Source: Actinomycetota bacterium (GTDB lineage Bacteria > Actinomycetota > Nitriliruptoria > Nitriliruptorales > Nitriliruptoraceae). Taken from it: 64,000 bases of DNA. The notes under the pieces are model-generated. The model did not search any database and was not told the origin of the DNA. It saw nothing but the letters and a program-made list of their open reading frames with translations. Below, piece after piece: positions 51,613 through 59,813 of the stretch (the stretch's first letter is position 1; each line of letters begins with the position of its first letter). The stretch covers positions 16,414-80,413 of the forward strand of contig JAHWKY010000022.1 in NCBI GenBank assembly GCA_019347575.1, given 5' to 3'. The position numbers and the translations under genes were made by a program.

Positions 51613-53134
51613 ACCCGCCCCGGACCTCGGTCGCGGCGAGGGTCGTGAACAGGTCCTGCTCGGCGTCGTCGGGTACCGGGACGGCCGCGTCGGTGATGTC
51701 GCGGCCCTCCTCGCAGTCGGGCGTCCAGCCCTCGAGCCACGGGGCGGGGCACTCCTCGTTGCCAGCCCAGCGGAACACGTCGAAGCCGCGCCGCATGTCG
51801 CCGGTGTAGAGGTACTCCGGGTTCGTCGCCGCCTCGTAGAACTTCGCCGCCCACACCTCCGAGCCCCAGTCGAACGGGCTCGCGGTGTCGGCCATCACGG
51901 CGGCGCCGATCTCCCGCGGCATCGTCGGATCGGTGAAGTCGATCACTCGGGCACCGGCGATGTACCAGCCGACGCTCATGACCCGGGTGTGCTGCGACGG
52001 CCTCCCGAAGTGCGACGTGCAGGCGCGCTTGTCGGTGCGGCCGATCACCGGCGGCTCGAAGTAGCCGATGGGACCCACCGGAGCGGCTTCGTTGTCACCA
52101 CTGATGTCGTAGAAGCCCAGACCCTCCCCGGGGCATACGCCGGTGCCGTCGGCGAAGAAGCCGCCGATGGCGAGGGATTCGTTGTTGGTGATCATCACCT
52201 CGCCGTCGTGGCTCGGCCACAGACCGTGCGCGTACGTTCCGACGTTCGGGGTCGCTCCGGGAGCGCCGGTCGGAGGATCGGGGATGGCGCCCGTCAGCGA
52301 GATCAGCTCGGGAGCGACGGGATCGGTGGAGTCGTAGATGGCGTAGTTGTTCTCCATCGCGACGTACATGCGGCTGCCGTCGGCGTTGAACTCGCCGTCG
52401 TGGGGCCCGCCGACGGTGGGGACGGTGATGAAGGTCGGCTGGTCGAAGCCGTCGCGGAGATCGACGATCGCCAGCTCCGACTTCTCGCCGTTTAGCAGGG
52501 CGACGTCGGTCGTCCCGACCTGCACCGAGCCGATCGCGCCGGTCCACGAGTACCCGACCGCCTCGGTGGGATGGAAGGCGAAGTTGTGCACGCCGTCCAT
52601 CCGCAGCCCCACCAGACCCACCGGGTTCCACGGGTCGGTGACGTCGAAGAGCGCGGTCCCACCGTCGCCGCCACCGCGCCGTGGTCCCGCCTCGCGACAA
52701 GGCGTGCCGTGGTTGCTGAGCGAGATGACGGTCCGCAGCGTGTCGGTCTCGTCGGTGAACTGGTGCACGCCGGGGTCGGAGCGCGGCTGCTTGCACACGA
52801 CCTGGGAGGCGAGGGTGGTGTTCTCGGGGTCGGTGATGTCGAAGATGAACGCCCCGTCGCCGTACGCTCCGACGACCGCGAAGTCGCGTTCCTCGATCAC
52901 CCCCGCCTCGACCTCGATCGGGGCGGTGAAGAACTCGAGGTCGGTGCCCTGGCTGTCGTCGCCGAGCGGGCCGGTCACCTCGTTGAAGTTGAAGTTGTAC
53001 ACGTGCTCGAAGTTGTACAGGTCCTCCTCCCCCGGATCGGGGCGGTTGTCCTGCGGCGCGGACAGCGCCAGGAGCCCTGGCAGCGCCAACACGAGTGCGA
53101 CGACGATGCCGTGGCGGAGCAGGAACGAACGCAC
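51578..53134 (-). CDS. Secreted LVIVD-repeat (beta-propeller-like) protein
   Basis: A 518-residue exported protein. The signal peptide 'SFLLRHGIVVALVLALPGLL' is followed by repeated blades such as 'GAFIFDITDPENTTLASQVV', 'GTALFDVTDPWNPVGLVGLR', 'YAIYDSTDPVAPELISL' and 'ARVIDFTDPTMPREIGAAV', the LVIVD pattern. Six or seven blades would form a propeller. Cys residues in the C-terminal part ('CPAPWLEGWTPDCEEG') may pair. Binding or enzymatic role is unknown. GTG 53134 has GGAGAG five bases upstream. Confidence 0.85.
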   Translation of the reverse strand: MRSFLLRHGIVVALVLALPGLLALSAPQDNRPDPGEEDLYNFEHVYNFNFNEVTGPLGDDSQGTDLEFFTAPIEVEAGVIEERDFAVVGAYGDGAFIFDITDPENTTLASQVVCKQPRSDPGVHQFTDETDTLRTVISLSNHGTPCREAGPRRGGGDGGTALFDVTDPWNPVGLVGLRMDGVHNFAFHPTEAVGYSWTGAIGSVQVGTTDVALLNGEKSELAIVDLRDGFDQPTFITVPTVGGPHDGEFNADGSRMYVAMENNYAIYDSTDPVAPELISLTGAIPDPPTGAPGATPNVGTYAHGLWPSHDGEVMITNNESLAIGGFFADGTGVCPGEGLGFYDISGDNEAAPVGPIGYFEPPVIGRTDKRACTSHFGRPSQHTRVMSVGWYIAGARVIDFTDPTMPREIGAAVMADTASPFDWGSEVWAAKFYEAATNPEYLYTGDMRRGFDVFRWAGNEECPAPWLEGWTPDCEEGRDITDAAVPVPDDAEQDLFTTLAATEVRGGFSCRLILFEDQ

Positions 53135-53500
53135 GGGTGCTCTCCGAGGGGTCGATGGTCCGTTGGTGGCCCCTTCGCCGTGCGGATGGTCGGTTCCTGC
53201 TTCCGCGCGCGTCCTGTGCACTTGGTCGATCGGCCGGTCCCCTCGAGCGGTCGCGGACAGGCTGGCTGACCGGGGGCAGGACCGTTGGTCCCGGCCATCC
53301 GAGGGGGGCTCGCCCTTGAGATGTCAGCGGAGCTGCCGTGTACTGAGGTGGAAGGTGCGCCCCGACATCGACCTGCCCGAGCCACGAGGGATCACGTGAC
53401 CTGAGACCGCTTCGTCCGTGGCGCCCGCGGGCGCCGCGGCGGAGCACCCGCCGCACCGCCCCGTTCGTTCTCCCCGCGCCCCCGGACGGGGCGGTCGTCG

Positions 53501-53540
53501 GAACGCGCCCCGCGAGTCCCGTCGCTCGCGGGGCGCGTTC
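53501..53540 (+). terminator. Perfect 16-bp GC-rich hairpin
   Basis: GAACGCGCCCCGCGAG (53501-53516) and CTCGCGGGGCGCGTTC (53525-53540) are perfect complements with an 8-nt loop and are followed by TTGT. The structure looks like an intrinsic terminator. It does not follow any recognised gene, since both neighbours are transcribed away from it. It could end a small RNA or lie in the sulfotransferase leader. Confidence 0.6.
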
Positions 53541-53593
53541 TTGTACTCGCGACAGGGCATCCGCCCCGTCGATGGGGCCGTCGCACACGACCC

Positions 53594-53619
53594 GCCGCCG
53601 AGAGCGCGGTCTCGGCGGC
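53594..53619. repeat. Hairpin repeat, family R4 (copy 2)
   Basis: A perfect 10-bp stem, GCCGCCGAGA and TCTCGGCGGC, with loop GCGCGG. The 18-nt core CCGAGAGCGCGGTCTCGG is identical to the cores at 27253-27278 (inverse strand) and 55670-55687. The outer four pairs differ from copy 1 yet still pair. Confidence 0.85.
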
Positions 53620-53660
53620 TGTGCTGGTAAGGGGACCCGGGCGCGAGCCAATATCGTGCT

Positions 53661-53692
53661 GTGCTCAAGTAGCCGAAGGCGGTAGCACAACC
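53661..53692 (-). repeat. Family R2 repeat (inverted single copy)
   Basis: Read on the minus strand this is GGTTGTGCTACCGCC, then TTCGGC, then TACTTGAGCAC, matching the 33-bp units at 48984-49049. It lies about 30 bp upstream of the sulfotransferase start. It also contains a small GCC/GGC hairpin within the outer GTGCT/AGCAC pair. Confidence 0.75.
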
Positions 53693-53721
53693 GTGCTGGG
53701 ATCACCGTGCGGAAGGTAACG

Positions 53722-55017
53722 ATGCCGAGAAAGCAGCCCTTGGGCGTGCGTGCCCTCAACGCCGCCGGGGCGCTCGCGGGGCGCGTGGGTCTGTCCCCCT
53801 CGCTGGACCCCGACGGGTTGGTCGCGGCTGCCCGACGCCGCACTGGCCTGTACGACCTCGGCGACGATGCGGCGTGGCGCCCGGGGTTCGAGCTGCTGGT
53901 CGCGTCGCTGGAGGACGAGGCCGGCCTGACCACGATCGGTCGCATCGCGGCGCGCACCCGGCTGCTCGCGCTGCTCGAGACCCGGCTGCGGCTGCTCGAC
54001 CACCGTGCCCGTCACCGTGACGTGGCCGAGCAGGTGATCGAGCGGCCGATCTTCGTGCTGGGTCTGCCGCGGACCGGCACGACCGTCCTCTACGGGATGC
54101 TCGCCGCCAACCCCGCGACGCGCGCCCCGCTGTCGTGGGAGGTGGCACGGCCCTTCCCGCCACCGACCGGACCGGACGCCGACCGCGAGCGCATCGGGGC
54201 GACCGAGAAGGAGTTCCGCCAGTTCTTCAAGCTCGCCCCGCACGTGGAGGCGATCCACCCGCTCGGGGCGCGGTTGCCTCAGGAGTGCCTCGCGCTGCAG
54301 GCTCCGAGCTTCGTGAGCTACGAGTTCCCGACCACTTTCCCGGTGCCGTCCTACTGGCAGTGGCTGCGGGGCGCCGACGTGCGTCCCGCCTACCAGTTCG
54401 AGCGCTGGTTCCTCCAGCACCTGCAGTCGGGCTACGGAGGCGCGCACTGGGTCCTCAAGACCCCTGCTCACCTCATGTGGCTCGACATGCTGCTCGAGGT
54501 GTTCCCGGACGCGCTGCTGGTGCACACCCACCGCGACCCCACGACGGTCATCGCGTCGGTGTCGTCGCTGATGTTCGCGTTGCGGTCGGCGGTCGCGAAC
54601 GGCGTTGATCCGCACGAGGTGGGGCGCGAGCAGCTCGAGGCGTGGGCGTGGGGGCTGCAGCGGACGCTCGACGTGCGAGGTCGGCTCGCTGAGGACCGGG
54701 TCGTGGACGTGCGCTTCGAGGACACCGTCGGTGACCCGGTCGGGACCGTGAGGTCGGTGTACGAGCGCTTCGGTCTGCCGCTGACCGGCGAGGTCGAGCG
54801 GGGCGTGCGCGCCTACCTCGACGCCAACCCCCGCGACAAGCACGGCCGGCACACCTACCGCCTGGAGGAGTTCGGGTTGACGGAGGCGGACTGCGACGCC
54901 GCCTTCGCCGCCTACGCGACCGCTTCGCCCCGTGACCCTGGCTCGGCATCGGGATCCCATGCGGTTGGATTGAGCGCTCCGAAGATATGTAGGGTACACT
55001 ACGTAACCGAGCGGTGA
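53722..55017 (+). CDS. Sulfotransferase-family protein
   Basis: A 431-residue protein. The PAPS 5'-phosphosulfate loop is 'FVLGLPRTGTT' (111-121). The 3'-phosphate site is 'LVHTHRDPTTVIASVSSLM', with Arg and Ser in the expected places. 'GGAHWVLKTPAHLMWLDMLL' is characteristic of the Sulfotransfer_3 group seen in mycobacteria and relatives. It probably sulfates a lipid or sterol-like hydroxyl. ATG 53722 has GGAAGG five bases upstream. Its 3' end contains the TetR operator candidate and overlaps the TetR start (GTGA). Confidence 0.9.
   Translation: MPRKQPLGVRALNAAGALAGRVGLSPSLDPDGLVAAARRRTGLYDLGDDAAWRPGFELLVASLEDEAGLTTIGRIAARTRLLALLETRLRLLDHRARHRDVAEQVIERPIFVLGLPRTGTTVLYGMLAANPATRAPLSWEVARPFPPPTGPDADRERIGATEKEFRQFFKLAPHVEAIHPLGARLPQECLALQAPSFVSYEFPTTFPVPSYWQWLRGADVRPAYQFERWFLQHLQSGYGGAHWVLKTPAHLMWLDMLLEVFPDALLVHTHRDPTTVIASVSSLMFALRSAVANGVDPHEVGREQLEAWAWGLQRTLDVRGRLAEDRVVDVRFEDTVGDPVGTVRSVYERFGLPLTGEVERGVRAYLDANPRDKHGRHTYRLEEFGLTEADCDAAFAAYATASPRDPGSASGSHAVGLSAPKICRVHYVTER
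54986..55005. promoter_or_regulatory. Candidate TetR operator within the sulfotransferase 3' end
   Basis: The 20-bp stretch reading TATGTAGGGT then ACACTACGTA matches its reverse complement at 16 of 20 positions and is clearly AT-richer than the surroundings. It ends 8 bp before the TetR GTG at 55014, so it probably lets the TetR protein control its own gene and the downstream P450. Confidence 0.65.
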
Positions 55018-55727
55018 GAGGTACACGACTGGCCCGGACCCAGGCACAGCGCAAGACCGAGACGCGCCAGCGTCTGCTCGGCGCCGCCGCGCTGCTGTTC
55101 GCGCGCGAGGGCTACGACGCCACCTCGGTCGATGCCATCGGCGACCTCGCCGAGCGCACCTCGGGATCCGTCTACGCCCACTTCGGCAACAAGGAGGGGG
55201 TCCTGCTCGCGCTGCTCGAGGGCTTCCAGGACCACCTCGCCGCGGTGGTCGAGGCCGAGTTCGCCACCCGCCCCGACCTCCCGACGCGCCTGCACGCGCT
55301 GTGGTCCAACATCGTCGACCACCCCGACGGCGACGACTGGTTCCTGCTCGAGGTCGAGCTGTGGCTGCACGCCGCCCGCCACCCCGACCGCGCCCCGACG
55401 CTGCGAGCCCGCTACGAGGCCATCCACGCCCTGATGCGCGACGAGTTCGCGCGGTGGGTCGACGAGTTCGGTCTCCAGCCGCTCGTGTCCATCGACGCGC
55501 TCCCCCAGGCGGTCATGGCGACCGTCATGGGCCTGGCGATGCAGGACCGCATCGTCCCCGACGCCACCTCCGACGAGCACGCCGTCGCCATGCTGGCTGC
55601 GCTCTTCAACGCTCACCTTGGCGACGGCGCGTCCGCGCCGTCGATCATGGGCCCGCGTTCAGCCCGCGACCGAGAGCGCGGTCTCGGCCGCTCGGCAGCC
55701 ATGGGGCCCCGGGCCGTCGACTCCTAG
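55014..55727 (+). CDS. TetR-family transcriptional regulator with repeat-derived tail
   Basis: A 237-residue protein. The helix-turn-helix lies at about 15-60 ('RQRLLGAAALLFAREGYDAT', 'SVDAIGDLAERTSGSVYAHF', then 'GNKEGVLLALLEGF'). The ligand domain ends near residue 202 ('AMLAALFNAHLGD'). The last 35 residues, rich in Arg, Ser and Gly, are encoded by the R4 hairpin element (55622-55687) and neighbouring sequence and look non-native; most TetR proteins of this type are about 200 long. The GTG overlaps the sulfotransferase stop. The P450 gene begins 26 bp downstream. Confidence 0.9.
   Translation: MRGTRLARTQAQRKTETRQRLLGAAALLFAREGYDATSVDAIGDLAERTSGSVYAHFGNKEGVLLALLEGFQDHLAAVVEAEFATRPDLPTRLHALWSNIVDHPDGDDWFLLEVELWLHAARHPDRAPTLRARYEAIHALMRDEFARWVDEFGLQPLVSIDALPQAVMATVMGLAMQDRIVPDATSDEHAVAMLAALFNAHLGDGASAPSIMGPRSARDRERGLGRSAAMGPRAVDS
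55622..55687. repeat. Composite hairpin repeat, family R4 (copy 3), inside TetR coding sequence
   Basis: A 9-bp stem CGACGGCGC/GCGCCGTCG (55622-55630, 55635-55643) is followed 26 bp later by CCGAGA/TCTCGG with loop GCGCGG (55670-55687). The order and sequences match the pair at 27196-27278, also found just after a TetR gene. Here the element is translated as part of the TetR C-terminus. Confidence 0.8.
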
Positions 55728-55752
55728 AAACCACTCAACGACCGGAGACACC

Positions 55753-57021
55753 GTGCCCCGACTCGACGCCAACCGGATCTACGCCGAGGCCGACGCCCTC
55801 GACCTCACCGACATCGACCTGCTCGCCGACACGTGGGCCGACCGGGTCCCGCACGCGGAGTTCGCCAAGCTGCGGCGCGAGGCGCCCGTGTTCTGGCACG
55901 AGGAACCCCGAGACACCGGCTTCTTCGCCATCACCAAGCACGACGACATCGTGACCATCAGCCGCGACCACGAGACCTTCTCGACCGAGCGAGGCGGGAC
56001 CTTCATCCCGACCCAGCGCGAGGAGGACCTGATGCAGATGCGGCTGTCCATCCTCAACATGGACCCGCCCCGCCACGATCGGCTCCGCAAGCTGATCAGC
56101 GCCGGTTTCACTCCCCGCCAGATCCGCCGACTGATCGCCGCCGTCGAGGAGCACGCCGACGAGATCGTCGACGCCATCGCCGAGCGGGGCGAGGTCGACT
56201 TCGTTGCGGACGTCGCGTCGCCACTTCCCCTGTGGATGATCTGCGAGATGCTCGGCATCCCCCAGGCCGACTGGGAGCAGATGCGCATCTGGTCCGACCG
56301 CATGGTGGGCTTCGACGATCCCGACCTGTCGGTATCGCCTGAGGTGCACATGCAGGCGGCGATCGACATGTTCACCTACTGCAACGAGCTCGTGCAGAAG
56401 CGCCAGTCCGACCCTGCCGACGACATCCTCTCGACGCTGGTCCACGCCGAGGTCGACGGCGACCGGCTCAACGAGCTCGAGCTGAACCTGTTCTTCGTCA
56501 CGCTCGTCATCGCGGGCAACGAGACCACGCGCAACCTCATCAGCCACGGGATGCTGGCACTGTTCGATCACCGCGATCAGATGGAGAAGCTGCAGGCCAA
56601 CCCCGACCTGATGCCCACCGCGGTCGACGAGATGCTGCGGTGGGGCAGCTCGATCCAGAACTTCCGCCGCACCGCCACCCGCGACACCGAGGTCGGCGGC
56701 GTCCCGATCGCGGAGGGACAGAAGGTCGTGACCTACTACCTCTCCGGCAACTACGACGAGGACCACTTCGACGCCCCGTTCGAGTTCCGCGTGGACCGCA
56801 CCCCCAACGAGCACGTCACCTTCGGGGGCGGCGGCGTGCACTTCTGCCTCGGGTCGCACCTGGCCAAGGCCGAGATCGGCGCCACCATCGGGTCGGTCAT
56901 CCGTCGCCTCCCCGACATCGAGCTGGCCGGCGAGCCCGAGCGGCTCCGCAGCGACTTCATCAACGGCATCAAGCACATGCCGGTCCGCTTCACGCCCCGC
57001 GCCGCACGGGGCGCCGCCTAG
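55753..57021 (+). CDS. Cytochrome P450
   Basis: A 422-residue soluble P450. Landmarks are 'AGNETTRN' in helix I (from Ala254, with the acidic-Thr pair), the 'EMLRW' ExxR motif in helix K, and the heme loop 'FGGGGVHFCLGSHLAKAE' with ligand Cys365. The C-terminal 'FINGIKHMPVRFTP' resembles CYP124/125/142-type steroid or fatty-chain hydroxylases. GTG 55753 has GGAG five bases upstream. It follows the TetR and sulfotransferase genes, suggesting hydroxylation followed by sulfation of a hydrophobic substrate; this is inference. Confidence 0.93.
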   Translation: MPRLDANRIYAEADALDLTDIDLLADTWADRVPHAEFAKLRREAPVFWHEEPRDTGFFAITKHDDIVTISRDHETFSTERGGTFIPTQREEDLMQMRLSILNMDPPRHDRLRKLISAGFTPRQIRRLIAAVEEHADEIVDAIAERGEVDFVADVASPLPLWMICEMLGIPQADWEQMRIWSDRMVGFDDPDLSVSPEVHMQAAIDMFTYCNELVQKRQSDPADDILSTLVHAEVDGDRLNELELNLFFVTLVIAGNETTRNLISHGMLALFDHRDQMEKLQANPDLMPTAVDEMLRWGSSIQNFRRTATRDTEVGGVPIAEGQKVVTYYLSGNYDEDHFDAPFEFRVDRTPNEHVTFGGGGVHFCLGSHLAKAEIGATIGSVIRRLPDIELAGEPERLRSDFINGIKHMPVRFTPRAARGAA

Positions 57022-57088
57022 GCCGCATGACGGTGGGGCTCGACGTGCCTGAGCTGGGCATCAGCCTCCTCCCACTAGGCTGAGCGGC

Positions 57089-57733
57089 ATGTCCCGCCTG
57101 CTCACGCTTCTCGTGCTCGTCGGCGCCGCGCTCGCAACCTTGGCCGCGCCAGCCGCGGCTGCGTGCCACATCGCCGCGTTCGTCGAGGACGCCGTCTCGG
57201 TCCAGGAGTCGGCCGGCACCGTCACCCTGACCGTGTTCCTCCAGGGACGCCAGCCCTCGTGCGAGGGCACGGTCGACTTCGCCACCGAGGACGGCAGCGC
57301 CACGGCGGGGGAGGACTACACCGCGCCCGAGGGCACGCTGCAGTTCGTCGCCGGTGACGACCGCGAGGAGACCATCGAGATCGCGATCCTCGGCGACGAC
57401 GTCGACGAGGGCGACGAGCAGTTCACGGTGGTGTTGAGCAACCCCAGCGGCGGCATCAGCGGCACGTCCACCCCGGCGACGGTCGTCATCACCGACGCGG
57501 GTGGGGCGACCGGGGCCGCGACGGGGGACGACGCCACGGCGACGCCCGGCATCCCCACGCCGGTCGAGGAGGACACGGTCGGCGAACCGCAGTCCGACGC
57601 CACCACGCCGGTGGACCCCGAGGTGGCCGCCGAGGTGGAGGAATCCGGGCCCGGCTTCGTCGTGCTGCTCGTGATCGTGTTCGTCGTCGTGATCGCGATC
57701 GCGATCATCGCGACCCGTCGCCGCGAGGACTGA
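57089..57733 (+). CDS. Calx-beta domain surface protein with C-terminal anchor
   Basis: A 214-residue protein. The signal peptide is 'LLTLLVLVGAALATLAAPAA'. One Calx-beta domain follows (about 30-135), with 'TVDFATEDGSATAGEDYTAP' and 'DDVDEGDEQFTVVLSNPSGG'. A Thr/Pro/Asp-rich stalk (135-180) leads to a C-terminal helix 'FVVLLVIVFVVVIAIAIIA' and a basic stop 'TRRRED'. The domain binds Ca2+ or acts as an adhesive module. It is displayed outside and held in the membrane. A strong hairpin follows the stop. Confidence 0.88.
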   Translation: MSRLLTLLVLVGAALATLAAPAAAACHIAAFVEDAVSVQESAGTVTLTVFLQGRQPSCEGTVDFATEDGSATAGEDYTAPEGTLQFVAGDDREETIEIAILGDDVDEGDEQFTVVLSNPSGGISGTSTPATVVITDAGGATGAATGDDATATPGIPTPVEEDTVGEPQSDATTPVDPEVAAEVEESGPGFVVLLVIVFVVVIAIAIIATRRRED

Positions 57734-57747
57734 TCGGGCAAAGAGTT

Positions 57748-57771
57748 GCGCTCCGGCCGAAGCCGGAGCGC
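57748..57771. terminator. Bidirectional terminator hairpin
   Basis: GCGCTCCGGC (57748-57757) and GCCGGAGCGC (57762-57771) form a perfect 10-bp stem with a CGAA tetraloop between the convergent Calx-beta and cold-shock genes. U-tracts are absent on both sides, as is common in high-GC actinobacteria. Confidence 0.75.
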
Positions 57772-57809
57772 GACATCTGCGTCAGCCGCTGTCGCGGCCG
57801 CTGCGGGGT

Positions 57810-58013
57810 TCAGAGCGGCCGAACATCGGTGGCCTGGGGGCCCTTCTGGCCCTGGCCTACCTCGAAGCTGACCTTCTGCCCTTCGTCGAGGGTCTTGTAG
57901 CCCTCGGACTGGATGGCGGAGAAGTGAACGAAGAGATCCTCACCACCGTCGGCGGGCTGGATGAAACCGAAGCCCTTGTCGGGGTTGAACCACTTCACGG
58001 TGCCTTCTGGCAT
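57810..58013 (-). CDS. Cold-shock protein (CspA family)
   Basis: A 67-residue OB-fold protein with both nucleic-acid motifs: RNP1 'KGFGFIQP' and RNP2 '[10 protein letters not shown]'. It begins '[18 protein letters not shown]', the exact family pattern. It binds single-stranded RNA/DNA as a chaperone. The ATG has GGGAAAG just upstream. The non-coding stretch before it is about 320 bp long, so a long regulatory leader, common for csp genes, is possible. Confidence 0.96.
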   Translation of the reverse strand: MPEGTVKWFNPDKGFGFIQPADGGEDLFVHFSAIQSEGYKTLDEGQKVSFEVGQGQKGPQATDVRPL

Positions 58014-58334
58014 GTCTTTCCCTATCTGGTGCACAAGGTTGGGGGGTTCGTACTTTGGGGAACCTGACACCCCGACCGGGTGCGTGACGTTGACAAGGTA
58101 CACGTTCGGGGCGTCATGTGCGACCTCGGTCACCGCTGCCCTCGCGGGCAGGAGAGGTGCCTTCCTCGGTGAGCGACCGGCCTCGTAGCCTGGGACCAGC
58201 ACGCCCACGGATGGCTACAGAGAGGAGGGTGACGTCGGACAGCGGCTGTGGAGCCAGGTCGGGACCGGCATGCGCGACGCGCTCCTCGCCCGGGTGAGCA
58301 GCTCCGTCGGCAGCGCCGGCGGCTGACCTCGCCG
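58014..58334. other. Intergenic region and probable cold-shock leader
   Basis: This 321-bp region lies upstream of the cold-shock gene and downstream of the amidohydrolase gene, both on the minus strand. It has AT-richer patches near 58020-58115, suggestive of promoter and leader for the cold-shock gene. No gene is supported. Confidence 0.5.
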
Positions 58335-59729
58335 TCAGCTAGCCCTGCGGATCGCGGCGATGTCGTCGCGCGTGAAAGTGCAGTCGTCGGCGGGAGGGTC
58401 GAGGCCGTACAGCCGCGCTGCGTTACCCGCGAGGATGCGCGTCTTGAGATCGTCGTCCAGTGCCGGGTAGCCGTGTCGCTCCTGCAGCTCCGCCGAGATG
58501 TCGAACGTGCGGAACGCGTCGATCTGGCCCTGCGGCGAGCCGTACCAGATCGAGTCGGTGCCCCAGACCACGTTGTCCGGACCGAGCCGGGCCGTCAGCT
58601 TGCCGAGCGTGTGCGCTGCCTGGTCGGCGTCACGGAGCACGTTGAACCAGGTCGAGCCGAGCTCGGCGTACACGTTCGCGCCGGGCGGGATGTCGTGGGC
58701 ATCGAGCGTCGCCAGCAGGCGGTCGATGCCGCCGCCCGGTGCGGCGGGGTCGTAGGGTCCTTCCACGACGGCGGGCTCGTACCCCGAGTGGTAGACGACG
58801 AAGTCGACGTCGGGGTTGGCGACAGCCGCCGCCCCGATGTCCTCCGGGGAGCTCCAGGGGTCGCGTCCCGAGAAGCCTTTGTGCACCGCGATCCGCGGCA
58901 CCCCGACCTCGCGGGCACGGTCGATCAGTGCCTGACCGACCTGGGGCGCGGCTGGGTCCGCATCGTCCAGTCGCCACGGGGCGCCGGCGGTGTGGGTGTA
59001 GACCTTCCACGCGACCACCTGCTGCTGCGACGCGAGGTCGGCCATCGCCGCGAGCTGTGCCTCGAGCGGGCCCACGGTCGGGTTGACCTGCCCCTGGAGC
59101 GCCAGCCGACCCGGCCCGCACACGCGGTCCGCGAGCTCGCGTGCCTGTGCCATCACCTCGGGAGACAGCGGGTGGTCCGGGCCGGGCGCGATGGGGACGG
59201 CGGAGAGCACGACGGCGGTGGTCTCGGACTCGAGGAAGTACAGCTCGAGGAAGCGCTCGATCGAGAAGCAGGCGCGTGGGTCGTCGGCGTCGCACCGCGC
59301 CTGGGGGAACTGGTCACCCCAGAACGAGGTGCGGGGCGCGGTGAGGTCGTACTCGAGGAGGTGGCCCTGCACGTCGATGATCCGGTCCGGTGCCGCGAAC
59401 GTCTCCGTCGCCACGTCCGGGTCGATGGTCGCCTCCGGCGTCACCCGGAACGTCCCACCCGGGGTCGCCGGGGTCGGTCGTGAGCGCGCCTCCTCACGGG
59501 TGCACGCCCCCAGCGTGAACAGCACCGTCGCCATGCCCGCGCTCGAGCGCAGGAACGCCCGGCGGGTCATGCCCCGCCGGCGGGCGTGATCGGCGGCGGT
59601 GTCGCGGGCGCGCCGGGCCGCCTCAGCCACGACCGGTGAGACCGGAGGCGGGTCGTACTCGTCGCTCGACGCCGGACCGAGCTCGAGTGGCAGCGGTTCG
59701 CCGGAGCGGTCCTCGGGTGGTAGCGGCAC
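58335..59729 (-). CDS. Tat-exported amidohydrolase
   Basis: A 464-residue protein. An N-terminal stretch (1-55) with 'PVVAEAARRARDTAADHARR' precedes the Tat signal 'MTRRAFLRSSAGMATVLFTL', with Cys in 'GACTRE'. The amidohydrolase-2 domain (PF04909) follows: 'RIIDVQGHLLEYDL', 'VAWKVYTHTAGAPW', 'VPRIAVHKGFSG' and 'NVVWGTDSIWYG'. The usual metal-binding HxH is replaced by 'QGH', so metal use may differ. GTG 59729 is chosen because a GGGAGG site precedes it by seven bases and because homologs carry this N-terminal extension. The substrate is unknown. Confidence 0.88.
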   Translation of the reverse strand: MPLPPEDRSGEPLPLELGPASSDEYDPPPVSPVVAEAARRARDTAADHARRRGMTRRAFLRSSAGMATVLFTLGACTREEARSRPTPATPGGTFRVTPEATIDPDVATETFAAPDRIIDVQGHLLEYDLTAPRTSFWGDQFPQARCDADDPRACFSIERFLELYFLESETTAVVLSAVPIAPGPDHPLSPEVMAQARELADRVCGPGRLALQGQVNPTVGPLEAQLAAMADLASQQQVVAWKVYTHTAGAPWRLDDADPAAPQVGQALIDRAREVGVPRIAVHKGFSGRDPWSSPEDIGAAAVANPDVDFVVYHSGYEPAVVEGPYDPAAPGGGIDRLLATLDAHDIPPGANVYAELGSTWFNVLRDADQAAHTLGKLTARLGPDNVVWGTDSIWYGSPQGQIDAFRTFDISAELQERHGYPALDDDLKTRILAGNAARLYGLDPPADDCTFTRDDIAAIRRAS

Positions 59730-59813
59730 GGGCGCGCCTCCCGTCGACTCGCCGCGACCGTACCGCTCCGGCCGAGGTGTGGCGGCGCTGTCACGGGTGG
59801 GGCGTATGGTGCA

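Larger units (their letters stand above)
53135..53721. other. 587-bp intergenic region rich in hairpins
   Basis: No gene is supported on either strand. The region holds three structured elements: a 16-bp perfect hairpin (53501-53540), an R4 hairpin (53594-53619) and an inverted R2 copy (53661-53692). It separates the divergent LVIVD and sulfotransferase genes. The first 350 bp show nothing recognisable. Confidence 0.65.

Noticed and set aside
58230..58326. Short plus-strand frame giving a helix-like peptide (GQRLWSQVGTGMRDALLARV)
   Set aside because: No start codon or ribosome site before it except an internal ATG leaving 18 residues; could be a gene remnant but cannot be supported.
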